From: DASUPK01 sp963695675
Lineage (GTDB): Bacteria > Actinomycetota > Thermoleophilia > Solirubrobacterales > 70-9
NCBI GenBank assembly: GCA_963695675.1
Contig: CAVOGY010000003.1
Coordinates: 62,001 to 126,000, forward strand
Direction: 5' to 3'
DNA: 64,000 bases
The notes beneath the pieces are model-generated. The model was not told the DNA's origin and ran no database searches. It saw nothing but the letters and a program-made list of their open reading frames with translations. A program made the translations under genes and the position numbers. Positions 49,382 through 58,283 of this stretch are shown here, one piece after another (positions within the stretch are counted from its first letter, which is position 1; the number at the start of each line of letters is the position of its first letter).

Positions 49382-50134
49382 GTGCTCCTCGACGCCAACA
49401 TCCTGCAGCCGCTGATCAATGTCTTCAACGACGTCATCAAGTGGCTGCACAACGACGTCGGGGTGTCCTGGGGGCTCGGCATCGTCCTGATCACTTGGAT
49501 GTCGCGGCTGGTCGTGCTGCCGTTCACACTGCGGTCGATGCACGGCATGCGCGAGATGCAGGCGCTGCAACCGTACATAAAGGAGATCCAGGAGAGGTAC
49601 AAGGACGACCGTCAGCGCATGCAGCGCGAGCAGATGGCGCTCTTCCAGGAGCACGGCGTCAACCCGCTCTCCGCTTGCCTACCGCTGGCTTTCCAGTTCC
49701 CGGTCTTCATCGCCCTCTACGCGTTGCTGCGCAGCAGCACGTTCAAGGAGGAGGTGGTTTCCTCGGGCGATCCCGGCTGGCTCTTCATTCCCCACCTGGC
49801 CGAGCATCCGACCGGGGGCGTCGCGGTGGCCCTGGTGATTCTCGCGGTGGCCGGGACGTTCGCTCTCATCCTCTTCACCCCCTCCCCTCAGACGGCGGGT
49901 GGCAATACCCAGCGCTACCTGTTCGCGGGGGTGTTCTCCCTCGTCACCGTCTTCCTGATTCCCAATGCTCCTGCCGGGATCGCCGTTTACTTCATCGCGA
50001 GCGGCCTCTGGCAGATCGGGCAGCAGACGGTGATCCACTTCGTCTGGCCATTACCATCGGTGCCGACGCCGGAGGAGGTCAAGGCGGCAAAACCCCCGCC
50101 GCCTCCGCCGCGGAAGCGGAAGCGACGTCGGTAG
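49382..50134 (+). CDS. yidC: Membrane protein insertase YidC (Oxa1 family)
   Basis: A 250-residue insertase with the short Gram-positive-type architecture (no large periplasmic domain). Helices: WGLGIVLITWMSRLVVLPFT (conserved arginine in the groove region), the cytoplasmic hairpin HGMREMQALQPYIKEIQERY, NPLSACLPLAFQFPVFIALY and later VFLIPNAPAGIAVYFIASGLW. A proline-rich then strongly basic tail (PPPPPPRKRKRRR) is expected to contact ribosomes. GTG at 49382, nine bases after the yidD stop. Confidence 0.96.
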   Translation: MLLDANILQPLINVFNDVIKWLHNDVGVSWGLGIVLITWMSRLVVLPFTLRSMHGMREMQALQPYIKEIQERYKDDRQRMQREQMALFQEHGVNPLSACLPLAFQFPVFIALYALLRSSTFKEEVVSSGDPGWLFIPHLAEHPTGGVAVALVILAVAGTFALILFTPSPQTAGGNTQRYLFAGVFSLVTVFLIPNAPAGIAVYFIASGLWQIGQQTVIHFVWPLPSVPTPEEVKAAKPPPPPPRKRKRRR

Positions 50135-50169
50135 GTACGCCGGCGGCCGCGCGCACCTAGACTCCGCGC

Positions 50170-50667
50170 GTGGCTGAAGGAGGAGTGGAATCTCAGCCCT
50201 CGGTATTGCCCGAGGAGCCAGCCGAGCGAGTTCGGATGCTGCTCGAGCGCATCGTCGAGGAGCTCGGGCTGGACGCGTCCGTCGCTATTGAGGAGGACGA
50301 GGACGAGATCCACGCCGACATCGAGGGCGAGGACGTCGGCCTCCTGATTGGCCGCCACGGCCAGACGATCGACGCGGTCCAGTTGCTCTGCTACCAGGCC
50401 GCCTTTCGCGGCCGCCAGGACCGCAAGCGCGTCACGGTCGACGCCGCCGGCTATCGCCGCCGCCAGGGTGAGTCGCTCCGCCGCCGTGCCGACCTGGCCG
50501 CCGAGGATGCGGTCCGCCACGGCCAGGCCGTGGAGATGGATCCGATGGGCTCGAACGAGCGCCGCGTGGTGCACGAGCACCTGCGCGAACGCCCCGAGAT
50601 CGAGACCTACAGCGAGGGCGACGAGCCCAGCCGCTACGTGGTGGTCGCCCCCCTCCTTTCGGATTGA
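50170..50667 (+). CDS. jag: RNA-binding protein Jag/KhpB (KH + R3H)
   Basis: A 165-residue RNA-binding protein. A KH domain (VGLLIGRHGQTIDAVQLLCY, residues about 57-76) is followed by an R3H domain (VEMDPMGSNERRVVHEHL with ERPEIETYSEGDEPSRYVVV). The N-terminal Jag domain of Firmicutes is absent or short, as usual for actinobacteria. GTG at 50170 with TAGACT ending six bases upstream (50158-50163), so translation may be leaderless. It overlaps rsmG (TTGA). Confidence 0.93.
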   Translation: MAEGGVESQPSVLPEEPAERVRMLLERIVEELGLDASVAIEEDEDEIHADIEGEDVGLLIGRHGQTIDAVQLLCYQAAFRGRQDRKRVTVDAAGYRRRQGESLRRRADLAAEDAVRHGQAVEMDPMGSNERRVVHEHLRERPEIETYSEGDEPSRYVVVAPLLSD

Positions 50668-51341
50668 GCGCCATCTCGCCGGAGGCGGAGCCAGCCATCG
50701 AGATGCTGCTCGAGATGCTGGCGGAGCCGCGCGCCCCCATCTCGGCCTCGACCGTCCCCCGCGCTCGGGACGTCCACATCGCCGACTCGCTCACCGGCCT
50801 CCGGCTGGAGCCCCTGCGCTCGGCCCAGCGGATTGCCGACCTGGGCAGCGGGGCGGGGCTGCCGGGATTGGTGCTTGCCGCCGAGCTCCCGCGCGCACGC
50901 GTCGACCTGATCGAGTCCGTCGCCCGCAAGTGCGAGTTCATGGGCGCTGCGATCGAGCGCATGGGGCTGCGCAATGCCGCGGTGGTCTGCGAGCGCTCCG
51001 AGGACTGGGCCTCTGTAGAAGGACGCGAGGCCTACGACGCAGTCACCGCTCGGGCAGTGGGGAGGCTCGCCACGCTGGCCGAGCTCGCCTCGCCGTTGCT
51101 CCGAGACGGTGGCGTCCTCGTTGCCTGGAAGGGGGCTCGTTCCGAGATCGAGGAGGCGGAGCTCGCCCGCGCGGTGGAGCGGCTCGCCTTGGAGCTCCTC
51201 GAGATCCGCTCGGTGCAGCCTTATCGCGGCAGCCGCGACAGACACATCCACCTGCTCCGCAAGAATGGACCTACTCCGAAGGAGCTGCCGCGGCGCCCCG
51301 GCATGGCGGCGAAGCGGCCGTTCGGATCCGAACCGAACTGA
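50664..51341 (+). CDS. rsmG: 16S rRNA m7G527 methyltransferase
   Basis: A 225-residue SAM-dependent methyltransferase modifying G527 of 16S rRNA. SAM-binding motif: RIADLGSGAGLPGLVLAAEL. Other family marks: ADSLTGLRL, VARKCEFMGAAIERMGLRNA, AVTARAVGRLATLAELASPL and YRGSRDRHIHLLRK. TTG start at 50664 overlapping the jag stop. It precedes parA by 13 bases in the standard origin order. Confidence 0.94.
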   Translation: MSAISPEAEPAIEMLLEMLAEPRAPISASTVPRARDVHIADSLTGLRLEPLRSAQRIADLGSGAGLPGLVLAAELPRARVDLIESVARKCEFMGAAIERMGLRNAAVVCERSEDWASVEGREAYDAVTARAVGRLATLAELASPLLRDGGVLVAWKGARSEIEEAELARAVERLALELLEIRSVQPYRGSRDRHIHLLRKNGPTPKELPRRPGMAAKRPFGSEPN

Positions 51342-51354
51342 CCGAACCAAGTCG

Positions 51355-52125
51355 ATGGGAACCGTCTACGCGATCGCGAACCAGAAGGGGGGCGTCGGCA
51401 AGACGACCACCGCCGTCAACATGGGCGCCTGCGTCGCCGCCGATGGGCAGCAGACGCTGATCGTCGACCTCGACGCGCAATGCAACGCCACGGTTGCGCT
51501 TGGCCTGCCGAAGGACTCCAACCCTTCGTCGTATGACTGCCTCGCCGGCGAGGTATCCGTCGCGGAGGCTGCGCGCCCGGCAGGCCCGGACAACCTGTGG
51601 ATAGTCCCGGCGCATGTGGATCTGGCCGGGGCTGCAGTCGAGCTGCCGCGCGCAGGTGGTTACGAGACCCGGCTGCGTGATGGTCTCGGCCCGGTCAGGG
51701 AGCGATTCGCCTCAACGTTGCTCGACTGCCCACCGTCGCTCGGACCGGTCGCGGTCAACGCACTCGTCGCCGCCGACGAGGTGATCGTTCCGGTCCAGGC
51801 CGAGTACCTCGCGTTGGAGGGACTGGTGCAGTTCCTGGACACGCTGAAGCTGGTCCGTCAGGAGCTCAACCCATCGCTCGAGATGGCGGGGGTGCTGATC
51901 ACGATGCACGACGACCGGACCCGGCTGGCCCGCGACGTCGAACGCGAGCTCCGCGAGCACCTGCCGGCGCGGGTGTTCAAGACCGTCGTCCCGCGCAGCG
52001 TGCGGATCGCGGAGGCCCCGAGTTATGGGATCCCGGTCTCCGAGCACGACCCCAAATCCAGCGGCTCGCGCGCGTATCGCGCCCTCGCCGACGAGGTCCT
52101 CGCTCTCGGAGTGGCGAATGGCTGA
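51355..52125 (+). CDS. parA: Chromosome partitioning ATPase ParA (Soj)
   Basis: A 256-residue deviant-Walker ATPase that positions origins with ParB-parS. Walker A': ANQKGGVGKTTTAVNMGACV. Other motifs: TLIVDLDAQCNATVALGL (Walker A''), STLLDCPPSLGPVAVNALVA (Walker B) and VPVQAEYLALEGL. SVRIAEAPSYGIPV is characteristic of chromosomal ParA. ATG at 51355; the ParB ATG lies inside its last codons. Confidence 0.96.
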   Translation: MGTVYAIANQKGGVGKTTTAVNMGACVAADGQQTLIVDLDAQCNATVALGLPKDSNPSSYDCLAGEVSVAEAARPAGPDNLWIVPAHVDLAGAAVELPRAGGYETRLRDGLGPVRERFASTLLDCPPSLGPVAVNALVAADEVIVPVQAEYLALEGLVQFLDTLKLVRQELNPSLEMAGVLITMHDDRTRLARDVERELREHLPARVFKTVVPRSVRIAEAPSYGIPVSEHDPKSSGSRAYRALADEVLALGVANG

Positions 52126-52978
52126 GCGTCGACGCGGGATGGGGCGGGGTCTGGCGGCGATCCTGCCGGAGAGCTCCGCGGGCGGGCCCGAGCTGCGCGA
52201 GCTCGACGTCACCCAGATCGAGCCGAACCCCGAGCAGCCGCGCGCCAAGTTCGACGCCGCCTCATTGGACGCCCTGGCCGGCTCGATCGGGTCGGTCGGG
52301 CTGCTCCAGCCGCTGATCGTCCGCCCGCTCGACGATGGGCGCTATGAGCTGGTCGCGGGCGAGCGTCGCTGGCGTGCCGCCCAGAAGGCCGGCATCGGCC
52401 GGGTTCCGGCCGTGGTACGGAGCTCGCCGGAGGACGAGCGCCTGCAGGCGGCGTTGATCGAGAACATGGTGCGGGAGGACCTCAATCCGGTGGAGGAGGC
52501 CCGAGCTTGCGCGTCGCTGGTCGATGATCTCGGCATCTCCAAGGAGGAGCTCGCCCGCCGGGTGGGCCGAAGCCGCGCCGCGATCTCCAACCTGATCCGC
52601 CTCCTCGATCTGCCCGACTCGGCGCTCACCCTGCTCGAGCGAGGCGACCTCACCGAGGGCCACGGGCGGGCCATTCTCCAAGTCCCCGATCAGGGTCGCC
52701 GCGCCCTGCTCGCCAAGCAGGCTGCGGCCCAGGGCTGGTCGGTGCGGGACACCGAGCGGCGCGCCGGGGAGAGCCCCCGGCGGAGAAAGGCGGCGAGCGG
52801 CGGCCGGGTCCCCGCCGAGGAGCGCGCGGCGATGGCGGACGCGGAGGACCTGTTGGGCTCGGCCATCGGCCGGGACGTCCGGGTGCGGCGCGACGGCAAC
52901 GGCGTCAGGGCCGAGCTCCACTTCGACGATCTCGCCGAGCTGGAGTCGCTCGCCCGGCGGCTTCGGAAGCGGTCCTGA
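52118..52978 (+). CDS. parB: Chromosome partitioning protein ParB (Spo0J)
   Basis: A 286-residue CTPase clamp that loads at parS. Start MAERRRGMGRGLAAILPESS (typical GxGLGxLL type). The CTP-binding domain has QPRAKFDAASLDALAGSIGS, ELVAGERRWRAAQKAG (the GERRxRA motif) and AALIENMVREDLNPVEEARA. The helix-turn-helix is EELARRVGRSRAAISNLIRL. The C-terminal dimerisation segment is LHFDDLAELESLARRL. ATG at 52118 within the parA end. Confidence 0.96.
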   Translation: MAERRRGMGRGLAAILPESSAGGPELRELDVTQIEPNPEQPRAKFDAASLDALAGSIGSVGLLQPLIVRPLDDGRYELVAGERRWRAAQKAGIGRVPAVVRSSPEDERLQAALIENMVREDLNPVEEARACASLVDDLGISKEELARRVGRSRAAISNLIRLLDLPDSALTLLERGDLTEGHGRAILQVPDQGRRALLAKQAAAQGWSVRDTERRAGESPRRRKAASGGRVPAEERAAMADAEDLLGSAIGRDVRVRRDGNGVRAELHFDDLAELESLARRLRKRS

Positions 52979-52987
52979 TCCGCGAGC

Positions 52988-52993
52988 TAGAAT
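52988..52993 (+). promoter_or_regulatory. -10-like element before tRNA-Ile
   Basis: TAGAAT ends eleven bases before the mature tRNA 5' end, so transcription would begin just ahead of the tRNA. No clear -35 box. Confidence 0.4.
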
Positions 52994-53004
52994 CGCCAAC
53001 CCGC

Positions 53005-53078
<74 letters not shown>

Positions 53079-53234
53079 CCTCCAGCCTCCCAGTGCCTCG
53101 AGGGGCGTGTCTCGAGATCGACCATCGGCCAAGGGCGCTCCTGACGTTCCGCAGGTGGCACCCTGTGTGCCGCCGGCAGCTGATCGCTACGCCCCCGATT
53201 GCCCCAGGCCATCTAGGGCGCTTTGGGCCGCTCC

Positions 53235-53240
53235 TATAAT
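53235..53240 (+). promoter_or_regulatory. -10 element of the DUF151 gene
   Basis: A consensus TATAAT 27 bases before the GTG start, with a separate Shine-Dalgarno GAGGAG (53256-53261). This gene therefore has a normal leader, unlike most first genes here. No good -35 box is visible at 17 bp. Confidence 0.55.
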
Positions 53241-53267
53241 CCGTGCGGACCTGACGAGGAGACCTTC

Positions 53268-53765
53268 GTGCAGCGAATGACCATCTACGGAGTCAGTTTC
53301 GACATGGTCGGCAAGCAGCCGATCGTCTTGCTGAAGACCGTGGACGGCAACAAGTTCCTGCCGATCTGGATCGGCCACCCCGAGGCCGCGGCGATCCTGA
53401 TGAAGCTCCAGGGGGCCTCGACCCCGCGGCCGATGACCCACGACCTGCTCTCCGACGTGCTCGACCAGATGGAGGCCAAGTGCGAGAAGGTCTCGGTCAC
53501 CGAGCTGCGCGACAACACCTTCTTCGCCTCGATCACGATCTCGATGAACGGCTCCGAGGTCGAGATCGACTCCCGGCCCTCGGACGCTCTGGCCTTGGCG
53601 GTGCGGACCTCGGCGCCGATCTTCGCCGCCGACGATGTGATCGAGGAGTCGGCGATCGAGTTCGAGGGCGAGGAGGTCGAGGACACCGAGCAGGTCGTCG
53701 ACAAGTTCAAGGAGTTCCTCGACAACGTCACCCCGGAGGACTTCGCCCAGGGGGAAGATCTCTAG
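53268..53765 (+). CDS. Bifunctional nuclease family protein (DUF151)
   Basis: A 165-residue protein of the DUF151/bifunctional nuclease family. Core motifs: MTIYGVSFDMVGKQPIVLLK, LPIWIGHPEAAAILMKLQGA and PRPMTHDLLSDVLDQM. EVEIDSRPSDALALAVRTSA (the conserved SRPSDA signature) and APIFAADDVIEESAIEF follow. The C-terminal 30 residues are acidic. Relatives have been reported with RNase/DNase activity; the cellular role is not settled. GTG start at 53268 with GAGGAG six bases upstream is preferred over ATG 53277. The stop TAG merges with repeat K. Confidence 0.92.
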   Translation: MQRMTIYGVSFDMVGKQPIVLLKTVDGNKFLPIWIGHPEAAAILMKLQGASTPRPMTHDLLSDVLDQMEAKCEKVSVTELRDNTFFASITISMNGSEVEIDSRPSDALALAVRTSAPIFAADDVIEESAIEFEGEEVEDTEQVVDKFKEFLDNVTPEDFAQGEDL

Positions 53766-53803
53766 CGGCCACCAGGCCGCGATCTGGTGGCGAAGCCGCG
53801 CCC
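53764..53803 (+). repeat. Dispersed palindromic repeat, copy K (minimal, outer ends only)
   Basis: AGCGGCCACCAGGCCGC is joined directly to GATCTGGTGGCGAAGCCGC, lacking all inner modules. GCCACCAG pairs over eight bases with CTGGTGGC. It fills the space between two convergent stops. Confidence 0.82.
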
Positions 53804-54753
53804 TAAGCTGGCAGCGTCGCCTCGCTAGCTGGTCGCGACTGCGCGAGCGCCAGGATCCGCTCGACCAGCTGGATGAAGTCGATCCCCGCGGCCTCGGCGG
53901 CCATCGGGAAGAGGCTGGTGTCGGTGAGGCCGGGGATCGCGTTCACCTCCAGGACCTCCGGGCCGTCGTCCCCGAGCATCAGGTCGACCCGCGCGAAGCC
54001 GCTGCAGCCGAGCGTCTCGTAGGTTCGGGTGGCGAGCCCCTGCACCCGGCGGGTCACCTCGTCACCGAGTTCGGCCGGGCAGACGTAGTCGGTGCGGCCG
54101 ATCTCGTAGCGGGCCTCGAAATTGAAGAAGTCCTCCTCGCGGGGAATGGCCTCGACCACCGGAAGGGCCTCGCTACCGAGCACGCTCACGGCCAGCTCGC
54201 GTCCCCTCACGTAGCGCTCCAGGAGCACCCGGTCGTCGTAGCTGAAGGCGGCGACCAGCGCCTGTGGGACCTCCTCGCGCGAGGAGGCGAACTCGACGCC
54301 GAGTGAGGAGCCCTGGCTCGCCGGCTTCACCACCAGCGGAAAGCCGAGCCGCTCCTCGATCTCCTCCAGGGTGTCGGCGGCGCCCAGCTCGCGGAAGGCC
54401 GTCGCGTTGAAGGCGGCCCAGTCGGGGGTCGGGAGGTCCGCGGCCCGCATCTCGTGCTTGGCGGCGACCTTGTCCATGCAGAGGGCGGAGGCGGCGACGC
54501 CGGGTCCGGTGTAGGGCAGGGCGAGGATCTCGAGCAGCTCCTGCACAGTGCCGTCCTCGCCGCCAGGGCCGTGCAGGGCGATGAAGACGACGTCCGGGCG
54601 CTCAGCGCGGAGCCGGCTCACCAGATCCGCGCCGACATCGATGCCCAGGGCCTCATGACCGAGCGCGACAACCGCGTCCTCGACGCGGGCTGCGGAGCGC
54701 AACGAGACGCCGCGCTCCAGGGAGCTGCCGCCCTTCAGCACGGCGACCCTCAT
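53803..54753 (-). CDS. ddl: D-alanine--D-alanine ligase (second copy)
   Basis: A 316-residue ATP-grasp ligase. Motifs: VAVLKGGSSLERGVSLRSAA, FIALHGPGGEDGTVQELLEI, YTGPGVAASALCMDKVAAKH, LVVKPASQGSSLGVEF, VRGRELAVSVLG and VLEVNAIPGLTDTSLFPMAA. The active-site pattern (EVNxxPGxT) is complete. Compared with the copy at 25802-26767 the N-terminus GGSSLERGVSLRS differs from GGISSEHDVSLRS. ATG at 54753 overlaps the stop of an aminotransferase gene (ATGA), so the two are expressed together. Whether it makes D-Ala-D-Ala or another dipeptide cannot be told. Confidence 0.92.
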   Translation of the reverse strand: MRVAVLKGGSSLERGVSLRSAARVEDAVVALGHEALGIDVGADLVSRLRAERPDVVFIALHGPGGEDGTVQELLEILALPYTGPGVAASALCMDKVAAKHEMRAADLPTPDWAAFNATAFRELGAADTLEEIEERLGFPLVVKPASQGSSLGVEFASSREEVPQALVAAFSYDDRVLLERYVRGRELAVSVLGSEALPVVEAIPREEDFFNFEARYEIGRTDYVCPAELGDEVTRRVQGLATRTYETLGCSGFARVDLMLGDDGPEVLEVNAIPGLTDTSLFPMAAEAAGIDFIQLVERILALAQSRPASEATLPA

Positions 54754-56135
54754 CGCGGCTTTCGCATCGGGACCACGTCCCCGCTGGGCTCGTCGAGATC
54801 TTCCGGCGCCGGCGCGGCGTGCTCGCCCGTGATCGTTTCGTAGAGGCCGACCTGCTCGGAGACGACCCGTCCGATGCGGCGGATCCCTTCGCGGAGCTCG
54901 TCCTCGCCGGAGGCGGAGAAGTTGAGTCGCATGGAGGAGGCCCCGCGGCCGTCCACGTACGCGGCTCGACCCGGGACGAAGGCGACCTCCTCGCGCAAGG
55001 CTTTCGCAAGCAGGTCCGTGGTGTCGATGTAGTCCGGCAGGGTGGCCCAGACGAACAGGCCGCCCTCGGGATGTGTCCACTCCGCCTGCTCCGGGAAGTG
55101 GCGCTCGAGAGCGTCGAGCATGACTTCGCGCCGCGACCGGTAGATCTCGATCAGATCGTCGATGTACTCGCGCCAGTGCCCCTCGGCGAAGTACTCGCGG
55201 ACGAAGTACTGGGTCAGGGTCGAGGTGCAGAGGTCGGCCGCCTGCTTGCCGAGCCCGATCTTCTCCAGCACCGGGGGTGGCGCCGCCACCCAGCCGATCC
55301 GGATGCCCGGCGAGAGGATCTTCGAAAGTGTGCCTACGTAGAGGACATAGTCACCGCCATCGAGGCTGTAGAGCGTCGGTTGAGGATCACCGTCGTAGCG
55401 CAGCAGCCCGTACGGGTTGTCCTCGACGATCAGCACCTCGTGCTCCCGCGCCAGCTCGACCAGGCGCCGCCGTCGCACTTCCGAGAGCGTGACGCCTGCC
55501 GGGTTCTGGAAGTTCGGCACGGAATAGATGAACTTGGGACGGCGGCCGTCGCGGGCGAGGGCGGAGAGCAGGCCTCGGAGCTCGTCGATCCGCATCCCGT
55601 CATCGTCGGTCCGCACCTGGTGGACGTCCGCCTCGTAGCTGCAGAAGGTCGGCACCGCCCCCGGGTAGGTGGGTGCCTCGCAGACCACAGGGTCGCCCGG
55701 GTCGACGAGCGTCTTCGTGATCAGGTCGATGGCCTGCTGGCCTCCGGTCGTCACGATCAGATCGTCGGGATCGGGCGCCATTCCCTCGGCGGCCATCACC
55801 TCGGCGATGCAGGCCTTGGTCTCCTCGAAGCCCTCAGTCGGCCCGTACTGGAGGGCCTCGGCCGAGGACTCGTGTGCAATGCGGGTCATCTGTGCCGCGA
55901 AGCTCTCAGCCGGGAAGGTCGAGGTGTCCGGCAGGCCGCCGGCAAGCGAGATGACCTCGGGCCGCGCCGTGATCGCCATCAGGTCGCGCATCGCCGAGGA
56001 CCGCATCACCTGGGTGCGTCTCGCGAACAGTCCCGCGTAGCGCTCGAGGTCTCGCGAGGTTGTGTGCGCTCGACGGCGGCGCGGGCTCTCCGCCGAGCGC
56101 GGAGCCGGCTTGTCCGTTTCCTGCGGATCGGTCAC
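54750..56135 (-). CDS. PLP-dependent class I aminotransferase (2-aminoadipate/MocR-like)
   Basis: A 461-residue aminotransferase without the GntR-type DNA-binding domain of MocR. A basic N-terminal leader precedes LAGGLPDTSTFPAESFAAQM. Other motifs: ALQYGPTEGFEETKACIAEV, LIVTTGGQQAIDLITKTLVD, YSVPNFQNPAGVTLSEVRRR, LIVEDNPYGLLRYDG and the PLP lysine in YVGTLSKILSPGIRIGWVAA. RLNFS near the end binds the substrate carboxylate. Typical substrates of this branch are 2-aminoadipate, branched-chain or aromatic acids; exact substrate unknown. GTG at 56135. Coupling to ddl suggests a role in amino-acid supply to the cell wall, but this is inferred. Confidence 0.9.
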   Translation of the reverse strand: MTDPQETDKPAPRSAESPRRRRAHTTSRDLERYAGLFARRTQVMRSSAMRDLMAITARPEVISLAGGLPDTSTFPAESFAAQMTRIAHESSAEALQYGPTEGFEETKACIAEVMAAEGMAPDPDDLIVTTGGQQAIDLITKTLVDPGDPVVCEAPTYPGAVPTFCSYEADVHQVRTDDDGMRIDELRGLLSALARDGRRPKFIYSVPNFQNPAGVTLSEVRRRRLVELAREHEVLIVEDNPYGLLRYDGDPQPTLYSLDGGDYVLYVGTLSKILSPGIRIGWVAAPPPVLEKIGLGKQAADLCTSTLTQYFVREYFAEGHWREYIDDLIEIYRSRREVMLDALERHFPEQAEWTHPEGGLFVWATLPDYIDTTDLLAKALREEVAFVPGRAAYVDGRGASSMRLNFSASGEDELREGIRRIGRVVSEQVGLYETITGEHAAPAPEDLDEPSGDVVPMRKPR

Positions 56136-56225
56136 GCGGACATCTTGGCGGACCGAGAACGAGCTGGCCGCAAGGCCGCGGGGGCGCTCTGGCGAGTGGC
56201 GCGATGGCGGTAGCCTCCCGCCCGG

Positions 56226-56678
56226 ATGTTCCTCGCGATCTGCCAGGGACTGGGTCTGGCCATCGCGGCCGGGCTCATCCTCGGAGTTGTCTTTCCCCCG
56301 ATCATGCCCACCTGGGGCGCAGTCGTCGGCGCCGCGCCAATTGGGGTGCTGGCCGCCGGGGCGGCTCTCAACGGAGCGGACGAGGCGATCTGGCCCGCGC
56401 TTCCGGTCGGGGTGATCGGTGCCGGCCTCGCGGCGGTGGTCAGCCGCGACGTCGCATCGGGGGCGATTCGCAGGCAGCGGGATCGGATGACCGGCGCGGA
56501 CGTGCAGTCACCGTTCGGGGTGACGGTGATCGTGGTGGTCGGCGCGGTGGTCGTCGCCGGGATCAGTCTCGTGTTCGAGCCGTTCTCGCTCGTCGTCCTG
56601 GTGGCCCTGAGCTGGGTCTGGGTTTCGCGCCGACGGCGAGCCGAGCGCAAACATGAGGGCCTGCGGGTCCTCCGATAG
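56226..56678 (+). CDS. Small multi-helix membrane protein of unknown function
   Basis: A 150-residue protein with four predicted membrane segments: LAICQGLGLAIAAGLILGVV, AAPIGVLAAGAAL, ALPVGVIGAGLAAVVS and a C-terminal pair (VTVIVVVGAVVVAGISLVF, LVVLVALSWVWV). A hydrophilic loop SRDVASGAIRRQRDRM lies in the middle and the C-terminus is basic. The pattern may relate to DUF4126-like proteins, but I cannot confirm it. ATG at 56226 follows TAGCCT (56213-56218) by seven bases. It diverges from the aminotransferase. Confidence 0.65.
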   Translation: MFLAICQGLGLAIAAGLILGVVFPPIMPTWGAVVGAAPIGVLAAGAALNGADEAIWPALPVGVIGAGLAAVVSRDVASGAIRRQRDRMTGADVQSPFGVTVIVVVGAVVVAGISLVFEPFSLVVLVALSWVWVSRRRRAERKHEGLRVLR

Positions 56679-56747
56679 TGCGCCGTCCAGAAACATCTCG
56701 CCGGACGGGGCACCGATGACCGCGGCACCGAAACGGAGCGCCTAGGC

Positions 56748-58283
56748 GTGCAGCGGAAGCTGGTCCTCGTCGTAGTCGACGCCATGCATCCCGAGATGCT
56801 GATGCGCGCGATCGACGAGGACCTCGCGCCGACTTTCGCGGCGCTGCTCGAGCGCGGCCAGATGATCCCCGACTGCGTCTCGAGCTTCCCCTCGGTGACC
56901 CCGGTCGCCAGCTCGGAGATGATGACCGGCACCGGTCCGGCGGGCCACTGGGTGATGGGCATGAACTGGTACCACCGGGTCGAGCGCCGCTACATCGAGT
57001 ACGGATCCTCGTTCGAGGCGACACGCACGTTCGGGCTCTTCCGGGCGATGTACGACCTCGTCTACAACATGAACCTCGACCACCTGAGCTGGCAGGCCGA
57101 GACGGTGTTCGAGCGCCTGGGCGATGCCGGGATACGCACCGCGGCAACCCCCTTCTTGATCTACCGGGGGCGCCAGCGCCACGAGCTCGGTCTCGAGGGA
57201 CTGGCCCGCCGGGCGGCGGCCGTTGCCAACTTCCGCCACGCGGTCTGGGGGCCCGACGAATTCTTCTATGGCGACCTCTACGCCAGCCGTCCCACCGGAT
57301 GTGGGCCGACGTTCACCCGGCCAGGGACCCGCGACGAGTACTCGGCGTGCGTGGCCGAGGAGTTGGTGCGGGAGGGGGCGTACGAGTTCCTCCTCTTCAG
57401 CCTGCCCGACAACGACTTCCACTCCCACCGGCACGGCCCCGAGGCCACCCTCGAATCGATCGGCAAGGCAGATTCGATGTTCGCCCGCATCATCGAGGCC
57501 GGCGGAGGCCTGGACGCCTTCCTCTCCGATCACGCCGTGCTGCTGACGGCCGACCATGCCCAGACCGACGTCGAGCATGCGCTGCCGCTCGCGGACGAGC
57601 TGGCCGAGGACTGGGCGGTGCTCCAGCCCAACACGGATCGGCCCGAAGAGGCGGAGATCGCGGTCAGCCCGACCTCGCGCGCGGGCGCCGTCTACATCCT
57701 GGACAGCGGACGCCGGCATCCCGTAACCCACGAGCGCGCTCGCCTCCGCCTCCGGGAGCTCGCCGGAGTCGAGCTGGTCACCTGGCTGGCGGCGGGCGAC
57801 GGCGTCCCGATCGTGCGCACTGGGGTCGGTCTGCCCGACCCCGCTGCCGTCGAGGCGGTGGTGGAGCGCAATGGTTACGAGTTCCGCTTCCGCCCCGGCG
57901 GGCAGCTCCGCGACCGGCGCGGCAACAATTGGGCCGTGAGCGGCGAGCCCGAGGCGATGGCAGGCGACGTCACGCGGGGCCGCTTCGAGTCACACGAATA
58001 CCCCGACGGCCTGGCTCGGCTCTGGTCGGCGCTCACCTCCCCGCATGCGGGCGACATCATGATCTCCGCGGAGGAGGGCTACGAGTGCGTGGACTGGGGC
58101 GGGATCAGCCACGTCGGCGGGGGCAGCCACGGATCGCTCGGCCGCGGCGACTCGCTCGCCCCGGTGATGTTCGTGGGTTGCGGTCCCGAGGGTCCGGGTG
58201 AGCGACCGCAATGGGCGTTGCGGGACCTCGCACCGGTGATCCTGGATCACTTCGGCATCGCTACTGGGAGGCCTCAGGGGTGA
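56748..58283 (+). CDS. Alkaline-phosphatase-superfamily phosphodiesterase (nucleotide pyrophosphatase type)
   Basis: A 511-residue metal-dependent hydrolase of the type I phosphodiesterase/nucleotide pyrophosphatase family. The first metal site is VVVDAMHPEMLMRAID. The nucleophile motif is SFPSVTPVASSEMMTG. HWVMGMNWY follows, then PDNDFHSHRHGPEATLES (metal ligands), LLTADHAQTDVEHALP (metal ligands) and GGGSHGSLGRGDSLAPVMF near the end. No signal peptide is seen, so it appears cytoplasmic or an atypical export. GTG start at 56748; the start of gtrA overlaps its stop (GTGA). Substrate could be a nucleotide-sugar or a lipid-linked phosphodiester; not determinable. Confidence 0.88.
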   Translation: MQRKLVLVVVDAMHPEMLMRAIDEDLAPTFAALLERGQMIPDCVSSFPSVTPVASSEMMTGTGPAGHWVMGMNWYHRVERRYIEYGSSFEATRTFGLFRAMYDLVYNMNLDHLSWQAETVFERLGDAGIRTAATPFLIYRGRQRHELGLEGLARRAAAVANFRHAVWGPDEFFYGDLYASRPTGCGPTFTRPGTRDEYSACVAEELVREGAYEFLLFSLPDNDFHSHRHGPEATLESIGKADSMFARIIEAGGGLDAFLSDHAVLLTADHAQTDVEHALPLADELAEDWAVLQPNTDRPEEAEIAVSPTSRAGAVYILDSGRRHPVTHERARLRLRELAGVELVTWLAAGDGVPIVRTGVGLPDPAAVEAVVERNGYEFRFRPGGQLRDRRGNNWAVSGEPEAMAGDVTRGRFESHEYPDGLARLWSALTSPHAGDIMISAEEGYECVDWGGISHVGGGSHGSLGRGDSLAPVMFVGCGPEGPGERPQWALRDLAPVILDHFGIATGRPQG

